Of a DNA stretch of 64,000 nucleotides, positions 46,266 through 54,869 are shown one piece after another. Under the pieces are notes generated by a model. That model did no database searches and was not told the origin of the DNA. It saw only the letters and a list, made by a program, of their open reading frames with translations. Position numbers and translations under genes: made by a program. Every line of letters starts with the position of its first letter. The stretch's first letter is position 1. Source of the DNA: Desulfotalea sp. Lineage in GTDB: Bacteria > Desulfobacterota > Desulfobulbia > Desulfobulbales > Desulfocapsaceae. Where the stretch lies: contig NVXR01000007.1 in NCBI GenBank assembly GCA_002733995.1, forward strand, positions 81,888-145,887, given 5' to 3'.

Positions 46266-47587
46266 AGCAATAACCTTTGTCTGGAGTTGAAGGTGCTTTT
46301 TGTTGGCTCACCTTAATTTCCTATGTATACCTCAGTGTCTCTGGTTCGTAAACTTTTTGAAGAAGAAAAGATGCCTGTTTTTCCACGCTCGGTACAATTT
46401 ACTATGATACAAAATCCCTAAAATGGACCATTGGTACAGCTGTTTATGACACTTCACTCTCCTTTGTTTGGGGTATTATAGCTTATCATGTAGGTTTATT
46501 TTGTTTTAGCTAATGTTTCCTTGGCTTGTCCGCCCACCACACGCCAGTTGAGGAGATTGATTAAACTTACCTCTATGACGGGAAGAGTTATGTTCGCGTA
46601 GTCTGGAGCAGCCCTTTCAGTTATTCACCAAGTGATTTGCTTCTAAAGCTGGATTGCATTGTTATGGGGATTGATTTTAAAACACTAAATTTGAGGATTG
46701 GATGGATCTGGAGCCGCAGAGAGATGCAGGGGAAATTAATTTGTATGGGTTTGTTGTAGGCGATGCGGTTGATTTAATTGATCCTGATAAAAAGATTCAA
46801 TTCGTGGCACAATAAATAGTAACGGAATACATAAAGTTCCTGATCTATTTTACGAAATTGATCCTGTCAGCGGGGCTATTTGTTTCTTGGGATAAAATTA
46901 TTTATAATATCAATGGTATGTAACGATTCCATCTAGAAACTATATCAAGATCGCTTTGGATTCCTTTTTGAGCGTACTCATAATGTGGTTGTTCCTCAGT
47001 TATATTTTACGGTTGATACTGGAACCTATCATGTCTCCATTCGTCGTCTGTTTAATCTCAATATTTATAAGTTTGGTACGTTGCATGTTGCTTATTCACT
47101 CTGCACTCAAAAAAATATATAAAAACAAAGATTCTTGAAAAGTAACAAGTCGTCCGCTTCGTGAAACACCAAATTTTCTTTGAGGCTAAATAGCCGGTTT
47201 ACTCGATATTAAATTGCTCATCAGGAAATTCATCAAAATGGTAATTCGAGTAGTCTTGGCTTATTTGTTTTACTCGTGCACCAGCCTTAATACGCTGTGA
47301 TAATGGCTCAGGCTATATCATCAGTACTTTGGAAAAGTGCAGTACTAATGATGATGTAAGTATTAATTGTATCCAGCCATGAAACCCACAAGCAGATTGC
47401 TTATGTAGGGTGTACAGTCCAAAATGGAAGGACTATAGTTTTTTTTGATAAACAGAATAAATATGTTACAGCAGACAGATAACGCAGTCTTTTTTTATTG
47501 AATGTGTCTTTAACCTGAACTGTAAAATTCAAATTAAGTTCGTGGCAAATCGGCGTTAGTTGCCCATGGACATGGCGCTAGGGGCAA
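46266..47587. other. AT-rich, gene-poor accessory stretch with decayed coding fragments
   Basis: This 1.3-kb stretch contains no complete gene. An RHS-core remnant lies at 46702-46815, and a further protein-like fragment around 46957-47130 (frame reading ERTHNVVVPQLYFTVDTGTY) has no start or family. A 12-bp stem with one mismatch lies at 47317-47352. The base composition differs visibly from the flanking core genes, which is consistent with acquired and decaying DNA. Confidence 0.55.
46702..46815 (+). pseudogene. Remnant of an RHS-repeat core domain
   Basis: The 37-codon frame reads ...RDAGEINLYGFVVGDAVDLI then DPDKK, closely matching the RHS-associated core pattern (GG-x-NLYGFVGNDPVN-x-x-DP). 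Upstream and downstream frames are broken, so only a fragment of a former RHS/YD-repeat toxin or secreted protein remains. In intact proteins this motif precedes a variable C-terminal toxin. Confidence 0.65.
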
Positions 47588-48175
47588 ATGATGAGTGTAT
47601 CTATGAACGAAGTTTCGAATTTCATTTTAGAACTTGATGCATTGAAGCTTGTAGCTCGAAGAACATATATCTGTGGAGGTAAAAGACTTGAAAATTCTGC
47701 TGAACACTCATGGCACTTAGCCTTGGCAAGTTGGCTTCTTGCAAAGAATATGAATAGAAATTATTCCATTGAGAAATTACTTAAACTTGCTCTTATACAT
47801 GATCTTGGTGAAATTGATCCTGGAGATACATTTTTGTATGACAAAGATCGTGATTTAGCCGCAAATCGTGAAAGGAAGTGTGTAAACCGGTTAGCAAGCG
47901 ATTCTGGCAACTCAATTGATGAACTCTTAGATCTTTGGGAGGAACAAGAAATTGGGAAATCGCCTGAAGCAAAATTTCTAAAAGTTGTAGATCGTTTGCT
48001 CCCATTTCTACACAACATTACGAGTGAGGGGCAAGCTTGGAAAGATAATGATATTCATAAAAAACAGGTATTAGATGCACATAAGTTCATTAAAACTGAA
48101 GAACCAGAAATCTATGAGTGGTTTTTAGAAAATTTGGAACAGGCTATTAAAAAAGAGTGGCTAAAAACCCCCTAA
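47588..48175 (+). CDS. HD-domain (YfbR-like) phosphohydrolase
   Basis: The 195-residue protein has the HD superfamily pattern: ENSAEHSWHLALASW (His), ALIHDLGEIDPGDT (His-Asp) and LKVVDRLLPFLHN (final Asp). YfbR-like members are 5'-deoxynucleotidases. Start at 47588 or 47591; both follow AGGGG. The gene stands alone in the accessory stretch and is followed by a TAAC...TTAG inverted repeat, like a mobile cassette. Confidence 0.85.
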   Translation: MMSVSMNEVSNFILELDALKLVARRTYICGGKRLENSAEHSWHLALASWLLAKNMNRNYSIEKLLKLALIHDLGEIDPGDTFLYDKDRDLAANRERKCVNRLASDSGNSIDELLDLWEEQEIGKSPEAKFLKVVDRLLPFLHNITSEGQAWKDNDIHKKQVLDAHKFIKTEEPEIYEWFLENLEQAIKKEWLKTP

Positions 48176-48371
48176 CCAAATGTATACTGCTGATCGCACA
48201 AACATATGCCCGCTGGCAAGCGGCATTAGCTATTTTTTAAATAGGACTTCATCATTGAATCAAAAGTGGACAAAGTAATCGACATCTGATATTGAAAATC
48301 AATATATCAAAATAAGTAAATGCTCTCTAATTCTGTTGACAAGTTGCAGTTCCATTAAGGAGACCAAAGTT

Positions 48372-48926
48372 ATGAATAAAGAATTACAAAAACACCTTAT
48401 CTCTTTAGCTACAAAAGACCAAGATCTCTTAGGAAAACTATCTAAATCAGGTGATTTAGCAAACTATACAGATGAAGTCCATCCTGAATTAAAAGTAGTA
48501 CTTGAAAGCAATACACAAAAAGCCAAAGAAATAATAAAAAGGTATGGATGGCCAACATTAGGCCTCGTAGGAGAGAAAGGGTCAGATGCAATGTTTCTTA
48601 TTGTTCAACATTCCGTCTTAGATGAAGCCTTTATGCAATCGTGTGTACCATTACTAGCTGAGCAAGTTAGTAATAAAGAAGCAAAAGGCTCACAATTAGC
48701 ATTTCTTCAGGACAGAACTTTAATGCAAAAAAACAAACCGCAACTTTATGGTACTCAACACATAGAAAATGAGAATGGGAAAATAGTGCCTTATCATATC
48801 GAAAATGCCGAGGAAGTTGATCAAAATAGATTGAAATTAGGTTTAGAATCATTAAAAGAAAGAACTGCTTATCTACAAAAACAACATGATAAAATATTAA
48901 GAGCAAATGAATGTAGAAACAATTAA
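48372..48926 (+). CDS. Hypothetical protein (DUF6624-like)
   Basis: The 184-residue soluble protein contains IIKRYGWPTLGLVGEKGSDA, FLIVQHS and AFLQDRTLMQKNKPQLYGTQ, which together match the uncharacterised DUF6624-type family. AAGGAG lies upstream of the ATG at 48372; 12 upstream codons in frame are excluded. Function unknown. Single-gene cassette-like unit between two inverted repeats. Confidence 0.75.
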   Translation: MNKELQKHLISLATKDQDLLGKLSKSGDLANYTDEVHPELKVVLESNTQKAKEIIKRYGWPTLGLVGEKGSDAMFLIVQHSVLDEAFMQSCVPLLAEQVSNKEAKGSQLAFLQDRTLMQKNKPQLYGTQHIENENGKIVPYHIENAEEVDQNRLKLGLESLKERTAYLQKQHDKILRANECRNN

Positions 48927-48960
48927 AGCAATCAAATTAAAGTGTCTCTATATAAGTGTA

Positions 48961-49030
48961 GCTAACAAGCTGCTGCGCTGGAAAACTACTAGCTGTCGCT
49001 CGCATTTTTCCTGTGAGCAATGTGTTATGT
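48961..49030 (+). repeat. attC-like imperfect inverted repeat
   Basis: The two ends, TAACA...TGCT...GGAAAA (left, from 48963) and TTTTTCC...GCA...TGTTA (right, to 49027), pair imperfectly over about 23 positions (16 matches) around a variable centre. Conserved TAAC/GTTA ends with a loose middle resemble integron attC recombination sites, but the consensus GTTRRRY is not perfectly met. Confidence 0.4.
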
Positions 49031-49057
49031 TTCTACTCACAAAGGAGATTGTCGGAT

Positions 49058-49486
49058 ATGAATAAACCATTGTTGATTGGAGGTGTGTTAAGTATTTTAG
49101 CAGCTTTGCTGCATATCGCTACAATAATTGGAGGTCCAGAATGGTACCGTTTTCTTGGCGCAGGAGAAGAAATGGCAACATTAGCAGAAAACGGTTCTTG
49201 GATTCCTGCAACAGTTACGTTCGGTATTTTTGTTGTTTTGTTTATCTGGGGCCTTTATGCTTTTTCCGGTGCTGGTTTTTTAAAACGTCTTCCATTTATA
49301 AAGTTGGCACTTGTTTTTATCTCAACTATATACTCTGTCAGAGGCTTGATGCTTTTTCCAGTATTAGTCATTAGTCCTGACCTGGTTAATAGCCTTACTA
49401 TCTGGAGTTCTGTAATATGCCTGATTATTGGAATGACTTATGCCGTTGGTACAAGACAGGTTTGGTCAACTATATCAACAAAATAG
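49058..49486 (+). CDS. Small four-helix integral membrane protein
   Basis: The 142-residue protein has four hydrophobic segments at about residues 5-25, 48-70, 80-100 and 112-132, for example LLIGGVLSILAALLHIATII. The family is not firmly recognised. AAAGGAG lies 10 nt before the ATG at 49058. Cassette-like unit directly after the attC-like element. Confidence 0.75.
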   Translation: MNKPLLIGGVLSILAALLHIATIIGGPEWYRFLGAGEEMATLAENGSWIPATVTFGIFVVLFIWGLYAFSGAGFLKRLPFIKLALVFISTIYSVRGLMLFPVLVISPDLVNSLTIWSSVICLIIGMTYAVGTRQVWSTISTK

Positions 49487-49542
49487 GATAGAACATTCGG
49501 AACGCTCCATCATTCGGAGTGTCTATGGTGCTAGCGTTATGC
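49487..49542 (+). repeat. Second attC-like inverted repeat
   Basis: GAACATTCGGAACGCTCC (49491-49508) and GGAGTGTC...CTAGCGTTATG (to 49541) form an imperfect stem; the right end GCGTTATGC resembles an attC core. It sits between the four-helix protein gene and the next gene, whose ribosome site follows at once. Confidence 0.35.
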
Positions 49543-49554
49543 GTTAGGAAGATT

Positions 49555-50049
49555 ATGAAAATGATAAATGTACATAATAGAGTCGTCAATAAACCAATAG
49601 CAGAAGTTGGAGCTTTGTTGGATAGCCTTTCTTCAAATAATGACAATTGGTGGCCATATGAAAAATGGTCACCAATGAAGTTTGATCGTGACTTATCTGA
49701 AGGTGCAATAGGTGGACATGGCCCAATAAAATATGTCGTTACCAGTTATCTACCTGGAAAAAAAATCAATTTCGAATTTATTGAGCCTCCTGGCTTTCAC
49801 GGGAATCACTGGTTTGAATTAAAAGAGAAAGAAGAAAGCAAAACTGAAATCATACACACCATAAATATGAACGTTTCTGGGGTAGCTGTAATATCTTGGC
49901 TAATAATTATTCGTTACTTGCACGATGCATTGATTGAAGATTCATTTGACAAAGCACAAAAATATTTTGGAATTGAAGCAAAAACAAATAATTGGTCTCC
50001 ATGGGTAAGGTTTTTAAGATTTCTGTTAAAAAGAAAAAAGACCACATAA
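49555..50049 (+). CDS. SRPBCC/START-like domain protein
   Basis: The 164-residue protein has the helix-grip pattern of the SRPBCC superfamily: an N-terminal strand/helix (NVHNRVVNKPIAEVGALLDS), WWPYEKWSPMKF, then strands ending in a long C-terminal helix (YLHDALIEDSFDKAQKYFG). Such proteins bind hydrophobic ligands. Start 49555 or 49561 after AGGAA. Function unknown. Last plus-strand unit of the cassette-like array. Confidence 0.65.
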   Translation: MKMINVHNRVVNKPIAEVGALLDSLSSNNDNWWPYEKWSPMKFDRDLSEGAIGGHGPIKYVVTSYLPGKKINFEFIEPPGFHGNHWFELKEKEESKTEIIHTINMNVSGVAVISWLIIIRYLHDALIEDSFDKAQKYFGIEAKTNNWSPWVRFLRFLLKRKKTT

Positions 50050-50132
50050 CAAAAAAAATCAACCGGACGGAAAATACCTCTGCTATTTAATTCGAATAAT
50101 TTGGTGGTGTGCATAAGTTAGTCTGCCGCCGA

Positions 50133-50336
50133 TTATTCTGCTAATCGTTCTATGGCAACACCGACTTTAGGGGCAATTATTAAGACCATCGTAGGGACTA
50201 AAATCATTGTTATTACTAAGGTTTGTTGCCATAAAGGTAATTGAAAATCTAGGGTTGTGAGTGATAATATTAGTAGTGTCACAATAGGGTAAACACATAG
50301 CCAGGTCAGAATTATTCTAAAGATCTTTTTTTTCAT
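50133..50336 (-). CDS. Small two-helix membrane protein (DUF2798-like)
   Basis: The 67-residue protein has two transmembrane helices (about 8-28 and 38-58) and resembles the DUF2798 family. It is 2 nt from the MarR gene and is transcribed with it. Function unknown. Confidence 0.65.
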   Translation of the reverse strand: MKKKIFRIILTWLCVYPIVTLLILSLTTLDFQLPLWQQTLVITMILVPTMVLIIAPKVGVAIERLAE

Positions 50337-50338
50337 TT

Positions 50339-50770
50339 TTATTTCATTAACTTATTTATTTCATTAAAATAGCCAGGAAGAACTTTGGATAAGCAAGTCA
50401 TTCCTTTTTTCGTCAATGAAATGTTCTTTGCTCTTTTATCTGTTTCGTCATGAGTCGAAATCAGTAAGCCTTCTTCAATTAGCCTTTTTAAGGTCCTTGT
50501 CAGTACGGGGCGTGAGACGTCTAGACGAGATGCTATTTCATGTGCATAGAGGCTTGTTCTATCAGGCTCTCTATCAATAACAATAAGTATTAAAAATCGT
50601 AGCTGTGAAAGATTATTAGCAGAAAAATGGGTATTTATACTCCTTACCAGTAGGCTTGCTTGGCGCATTATACTAAAAGCTTCAGCTATCGAATTCTTCT
50701 CATGATTTGTTAAAGCACTTGTGTATTTATCAAGCATTGCTTTAGTTGGAAGTTCCTTCAGAAAAAACAT
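50339..50770 (-). CDS. MarR-family transcriptional regulator
   Basis: The 143-residue winged-helix protein has the MarR pattern HEIASRLDVSRPVLTRTLKR followed by the wing GLLISTHDETDKRAKNISLT. It likely represses its own operon through the palindrome at 51097-51110 and responds to a phenolic or oxidative cue. It lies 9 nt after the monooxygenase gene. Confidence 0.88.
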   Translation of the reverse strand: MFFLKELPTKAMLDKYTSALTNHEKNSIAEAFSIMRQASLLVRSINTHFSANNLSQLRFLILIVIDREPDRTSLYAHEIASRLDVSRPVLTRTLKRLIEEGLLISTHDETDKRAKNISLTKKGMTCLSKVLPGYFNEINKLMK

Positions 50771-50779
50771 ATTTTACCT

Positions 50780-51070
50780 TTAGGCTAGCTTCATAAGCTT
50801 AGAAATTTCAGGGGGAGTAGCTAACCAGTCAGTGTAAGCTTCAAAAACAGCTTTTGTGTAATCCATTTTATGGTGCAATGCTAAAGCATTGTCAGCAATC
50901 CACTCTTCGTATAGGTACAAACTACCAACGCCATCTTCGTGGAGTGCAAACTCTAAACACCCAGATTCATTTCGAGTTTGCGATATAATTTCCTTAATAG
51001 CTTTTTTTGATACCTCAAAGTATTTAGGTTTGGGGGTTATCTTGGCAAAAATAAACGTGTGTCCATTCAT
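50780..51070 (-). CDS. Antibiotic biosynthesis monooxygenase (ABM/YgiN-like) domain protein
   Basis: The 96-residue protein has FIFAKITPKPKYFEVSKKAI, SGCLEFALHEDG and LYLYEEWIADNALALHH, the ABM fold used for quinone or aromatic oxidation. Cofactor-free; acts as a homodimer. First gene of a MarR-controlled trio, preceded by a perfect palindrome. Confidence 0.85.
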   Translation of the reverse strand: MNGHTFIFAKITPKPKYFEVSKKAIKEIISQTRNESGCLEFALHEDGVGSLYLYEEWIADNALALHHKMDYTKAVFEAYTDWLATPPEISKLMKLA

Positions 51071-51096
51071 AATGTTATCCTTTGTTTTGAATTATG

Positions 51097-51110
51097 GTTA
51101 CCATGGTAAC
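51097..51110. promoter_or_regulatory. Perfect 14-bp palindrome, likely MarR operator
   Basis: GTTACCATGGTAAC is self-complementary and lies 27 nt upstream of the monooxygenase ATG, where a repressor would block transcription. The MarR gene of the same operon is the natural candidate to bind it. Confidence 0.65.
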
Positions 51111-51268
51111 TATATTTAAAACAAAGTCAACTTTATAAAGCAGATACAAGCCAATAAAGTCCGACTCGCAACGCTGTCACAGTCGATAGCAAAGAGAAAA
51201 TGGCAAGAAAATGTGCCAGCCCTAGCATGAGTATGTCCTCACGTATTACTGCAAACAGGCTATCTGTG

Positions 51269-51291
51269 TTGAGATGTTTTTCTCAATTTTT
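51269..51291 (+). terminator. Orphan plus-strand terminator
   Basis: TTGAGA/TCTCAA (51269-51274 and 51281-51286) with a 6-nt loop is followed by TTTTTG. No plus-strand gene precedes it, so it may be a relic of lost DNA at the accessory-region edge. The rest of 51111-51472 shows no supportable gene. Confidence 0.5.
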
Positions 51292-51472
51292 GTTTACTTG
51301 TTAAGGCTAGTCGTATCGAATCAGACCTATAATAGTGGGTTACTTTTGCTAGATGGGGCGTAGTGGAATGGTTGAGGATATACTGATGTATATTTGAAGA
51401 TCGATATCGTGTTGGTCGCTTGGTTTGCAATCTGCCTAGATTTGGAAAAAACCGATGGAAAGGTGGCGTATC

Positions 51473-52090
51473 TTAGGTCGCATTGATCAGGCCCCGACCT
51501 GTGAGTGTATAGATTCTGCTGGTATTTGGTAGCAGTTCATCCTTATCGTGGGTAACGTGGATTACGGCGGCCCGGCTCTGGGCAAGGATTTTTTGCATAC
51601 GGCGCCTAACATCCGCTCGCAGGTCAGGATCAAGGCCGATAAAGGGTTCGTCCAGAAGCATTAGTTTGGGGCTGATGGCCATGGCCCGACAGATGGAAAC
51701 CCGCTGTTTCATTCCCCCGGATAAGGTCTCTGGGAAATGGGACTCGAATCCGCCAAGTCCCATTTCCTCCAGAAATCGGCCCGCTCGCTGTCTGGCCGAG
51801 CTTGATGAATATCCCAGGGGGAGCAGGGCAAGGGCGATATTGTCCAGTGCTGAATACCAGGGCATTAGACGTGGCTCCTGAAACACATATCCGATACGGC
51901 GAGTATCAATCCGGGCCATTCCTCCTGTTGGCTTCTCCAGGCCTGCGGCTATTTTGAGTAGGGTTGATTTCCCTTTGCCACTGGGGCCAAGCACGCCGAC
52001 GATCTCATCCGGCGACAGGGTCAGGTTGACCCCCTCGAACAGTAGTCGACCGCCGTAGGATTTTTCCAGATTTTTAAATTGAAGCACCAT
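51473..52090 (-). CDS. NitT/TauT-type ABC transporter ATP-binding protein
   Basis: The 205-residue ATPase has Walker A GPSGKGKS, Q-loop VFQEPRLMPW, signature TLSGGMKQRVSICRAM and Walker B LMLLDEPFIGLD, then the switch His in VIHVTHDKDEL. It is shorter than usual at the C-terminus, with no extra domain. Last gene of the TonB/methyltransferase operon, 1 nt after the permease gene. Confidence 0.93.
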   Translation of the reverse strand: MVLQFKNLEKSYGGRLLFEGVNLTLSPDEIVGVLGPSGKGKSTLLKIAAGLEKPTGGMARIDTRRIGYVFQEPRLMPWYSALDNIALALLPLGYSSSSARQRAGRFLEEMGLGGFESHFPETLSGGMKQRVSICRAMAISPKLMLLDEPFIGLDPDLRADVRRRMQKILAQSRAAVIHVTHDKDELLPNTSRIYTLTGRGLINAT

Positions 52091-52091
52091 T

Positions 52092-52868
52092 TCAACTTCT
52101 CCGCATCAGTCGTTTTTCTAAGGGGCGAAAAATGAGGAATTCCAAGCCCCCCGCCACTGACATGCTGATCAAGGCCAGGGCGTAGAGTTCAGGTGTATCA
52201 AGGCGGGATCTTGCAATGGCTAGGCAGTACCCCACCCCCTCATTGGCACCGAGTACTTCTGCAAGGACCACCACCCGGATGATGCTGCCCGCCGCTACTG
52301 CCAGGGCAGAAAAAAACGGACCAGCAACCGCCATTCCGTAAATACGGAGCAAGCGGGACTTGAACCCGAAGTTGTATACCCTCGCCATTTGAAGCAGGCT
52401 TTTATCCACCAGCAGCATTGCGTCAGCCACATGGATATAGATCACCGGCGCTGCCATGGTGGCGGCGATGGTTACCACCATGAGAGAACCCATCCCAAAC
52501 CAGAGCATGAATACCACCACAATAACGACCCCGGGTATGGTCATGAGCATCCACCTGAGGGGCTCCAGCGTGGCGCGAATCGCGGGGGCCAGCCCTGCGG
52601 CTAATCCGAGGAGGCCGCCGATGGTCACAGCCAGGGCCAGTGCGGTCAACATTCGTTCAAGACTCACTCTGAAATGTTGTTGCAAAAAGGTCTGATCTGA
52701 GAGCAAGCTGAAGACGGCCTTCAAGGTGGCTCCAATCGGTGCCACCACCAAGCCAGAATGGGCCTCGGCTGCCCAGTTCCAAGCTACAGCAATCAGGAGT
52801 AGTCCCAGTGTCCCCATTACATATCTGTTGATTTTGGCCTGCCAGTGGTTCCTAGGCAGCAGAAACAT
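52092..52868 (-). CDS. NitT/TauT-type ABC transporter permease
   Basis: The 258-residue protein has about six helices with LRWMLMTIPGVVIVVVFMLW and the C-terminal LGANEGVGYCLAIAR, as in SsuC/TauC permeases. It pairs with the adjacent ATPase. Its start overlaps the binding-protein stop (TGATG). Substrate unknown. Confidence 0.92.
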   Translation of the reverse strand: MFLLPRNHWQAKINRYVMGTLGLLLIAVAWNWAAEAHSGLVVAPIGATLKAVFSLLSDQTFLQQHFRVSLERMLTALALAVTIGGLLGLAAGLAPAIRATLEPLRWMLMTIPGVVIVVVFMLWFGMGSLMVVTIAATMAAPVIYIHVADAMLLVDKSLLQMARVYNFGFKSRLLRIYGMAVAGPFFSALAVAAGSIIRVVVLAEVLGANEGVGYCLAIARSRLDTPELYALALISMSVAGGLEFLIFRPLEKRLMRRS

Positions 52869-53818
52869 CAGTTCTCTCCAAAGAATAGCCTTTTGTCAGG
52901 AAAACTGTCGCCCAGGGAATCCGGGTAGCGGCTATGTATCTGCCCAAGAAAAAAGAATGCAGCATCAAAGGCACGTTTGTCAGCAAACAGTTGACCGGCA
53001 ATGATGCCATCGCCGGACTCTGACATGAGAGTGCTTATGGATGGAGCAGTTTCATGGGCCATGGCCATGGCTGTAGCCGGATGCTCACCTATCCATATTC
53101 TGGTGCGATTGTAAAATTTCACCAGTGCTTTGATCTCTTCGTTCCGATGGGTTGCATCTCCGAAGACTGCTAAGGCACTCACATAAAGTGGCAGGCCGTT
53201 GAACTTTTTTCCCCATTCCTGGCGTAGGTCCAAATGTTTAATCAGAACTGGACCGCCGGTCTCGTTAGAGCGTTTTAGCACCAGAGATGCGGCTGGTTCT
53301 GCAAGCAAGGCATGATCCGCCCTGCCCAGCTGCAGAAGGTTAGCTGTTTCCAGGGCGCCGCCGGTATGTCGAGTTGTAAGGTTAGGACAGCGGTCTCCTA
53401 AAATGGTGTTGAACAGTAACTCCGGCATCTCTCTATGGCCAAAGGGGAAGAGCAAAATCCCTTCCATGGGGAGGGGGCCTGACGATTGTTTAGTCGAAAT
53501 TACCCACAGGGCAGAGTCAAAGACCCCGGCAATACGAACGGGGATTCCTTTGGCATAGAATATGGCTGCAGCGGATGTGGTTGTAAGGGATACATCAATT
53601 TTACCCCCCGCAATCATGGCCCTGGCCTGGTCAGGTGAATGCCAGGGGGTAAAGGTGAGGCGGTCCGGGTGCTGCTGCGCCATGATGGCAAAGACGAGAC
53701 TTTCGGCAACCGGTGGACCGCTGATCCTGAGTCGGCTCTTATTGGCTCCGGCAATGGCGGGGCAACTGGATGCAGCTATCAAGGCTACGAGACAACAGCT
53801 GCTCAGAAATTGTTTCAT
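52868..53818 (-). CDS. NMT1/SsuA-like periplasmic binding protein
   Basis: The 316-residue protein has a signal peptide (to about residue 23, PAIA) and a type-2 periplasmic-binding fold of the NitT/TauT/NMT1 family: LTTTSAAAIFYAKGIPVRI, LQLGRADHALLAEPAASLV and VLIKHLDLRQEW. Relatives bind sulfonates, nitrate, thiamine precursors or riboflavin precursors; here the partner is an outer-membrane receptor, so a larger or chelated ligand is possible. It overlaps the methyltransferase stop by 4 nt. Confidence 0.9.
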   Translation of the reverse strand: MKQFLSSCCLVALIAASSCPAIAGANKSRLRISGPPVAESLVFAIMAQQHPDRLTFTPWHSPDQARAMIAGGKIDVSLTTTSAAAIFYAKGIPVRIAGVFDSALWVISTKQSSGPLPMEGILLFPFGHREMPELLFNTILGDRCPNLTTRHTGGALETANLLQLGRADHALLAEPAASLVLKRSNETGGPVLIKHLDLRQEWGKKFNGLPLYVSALAVFGDATHRNEEIKALVKFYNRTRIWIGEHPATAMAMAHETAPSISTLMSESGDGIIAGQLFADKRAFDAAFFFLGQIHSRYPDSLGDSFPDKRLFFGEN

Positions 53819-54867
53819 GTCTTTAGCCCCTTGCCAGGTCGTGCCACCACCAACTCTGATATTCCCGATGGTAGGATGAGCGTCCTCGTCTCTATCTGTT
53901 CGAATCCGGCCTGTTCAATACAGGCAGCAATCTCGCCCTGTGTAAAGGAGACATCTTGGCCCTCCAATGCGAGGGAGAGACGGGAGAGCACGATGTCGTC
54001 GGGTGCCGTCCGTTCATGGGTCAGTCCCTCGTGTAGGCAGACGAGCACACCTTGGCTGGTCAGTGCTTTTTTTAACCTTTTGAAAAAAGAAACCCTGTCT
54101 TTTACGTAATAGAGGTTATGACTGGCCCAGATGAGGTCATAGCCATTACCTAGGTCTACATCGTTGTAATCACCAGGAAGAAAGGATATTCGCTCTGCCA
54201 TGCCTTCTTTAATGATCTCAGCTTTAGCTCGTTTGATTATGGCGGGGAGGTCAACAAGTACCCCCTTGGCTCCGGGTAGTCTTTTGAGTATTTCGGCACC
54301 GATCAGGCCGGGGCCGCCTCCCAGATCCAGTATCTTTGTTAGACCTTTGAACTCGGGCAGAGTTTCCATCAGATCTGCACAGATGGCTCCCATGCCGGCT
54401 CGCTGGTATGCGGCTAAATGGTTCACCGCTTGCTCCCATTTCACTTCGCTGTTCAGGATCTGATCCTTGGGTACTTCAGGGGGCCCGTTTTTCACAATAT
54501 TGGCGATATCCGCAAGGTTTTTGTGTTGCATGGCCTTCATGCTTTTAACCAGGCCACCCATAAAAACCGGGCTCTCATGGTGCAGGAAATGTCGGGAAAA
54601 ATCTGTGTTGGAATATTGCTTGTTTTTCTTTTTAGCAAGTCCCATGGCCACCATTGCATCTAAAAAAGCAACGAGGCCGATGTTGTTGGTTGCTGGTCCG
54701 ATCTGTTCTGAGATCGTATCGACTCCAGAGTGATTGACCAGAATCTCGGCAATTCCTAGTTCAATTGCTGCTTCGAGAACCGCCATTTTGGGAGGGCCTG
54801 CAAAGAGATCAAACAGCGGGGCCATAGATGGGTAGGGTGTGTGGGAAGAGTGAAGTTTCTGTTCCAT
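53815..54867 (-). CDS. SAM-dependent O-methyltransferase-like protein
   Basis: The 350-residue protein has an N-terminal dimerisation/winged-helix region (about 1-110) and a Rossmann SAM domain with LDLGGGPGLIGAEIL and later GDYNDVDLGNGYDLIWAS, as in the Methyltransf_2 class (hydroxyneurosporene or acetylserotonin O-methyltransferase-like). No biosynthetic genes accompany it, so it may modify the imported compound or a residue. Its GGAGGA ribosome site lies in the end of the TonB receptor gene. Confidence 0.88.
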   Translation of the reverse strand: MEQKLHSSHTPYPSMAPLFDLFAGPPKMAVLEAAIELGIAEILVNHSGVDTISEQIGPATNNIGLVAFLDAMVAMGLAKKKNKQYSNTDFSRHFLHHESPVFMGGLVKSMKAMQHKNLADIANIVKNGPPEVPKDQILNSEVKWEQAVNHLAAYQRAGMGAICADLMETLPEFKGLTKILDLGGGPGLIGAEILKRLPGAKGVLVDLPAIIKRAKAEIIKEGMAERISFLPGDYNDVDLGNGYDLIWASHNLYYVKDRVSFFKRLKKALTSQGVLVCLHEGLTHERTAPDDIVLSRLSLALEGQDVSFTQGEIAACIEQAGFEQIETRTLILPSGISELVVARPGKGLKT

Positions 54868-54869
54868 TG

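Noticed and set aside
46956..47138. 60-codon hydrophobic plus-strand frame
   Set aside because: It lies in a decayed region, has no ribosome site, and another frame over the same bases looks more protein-like; judged a fragment, not a gene.
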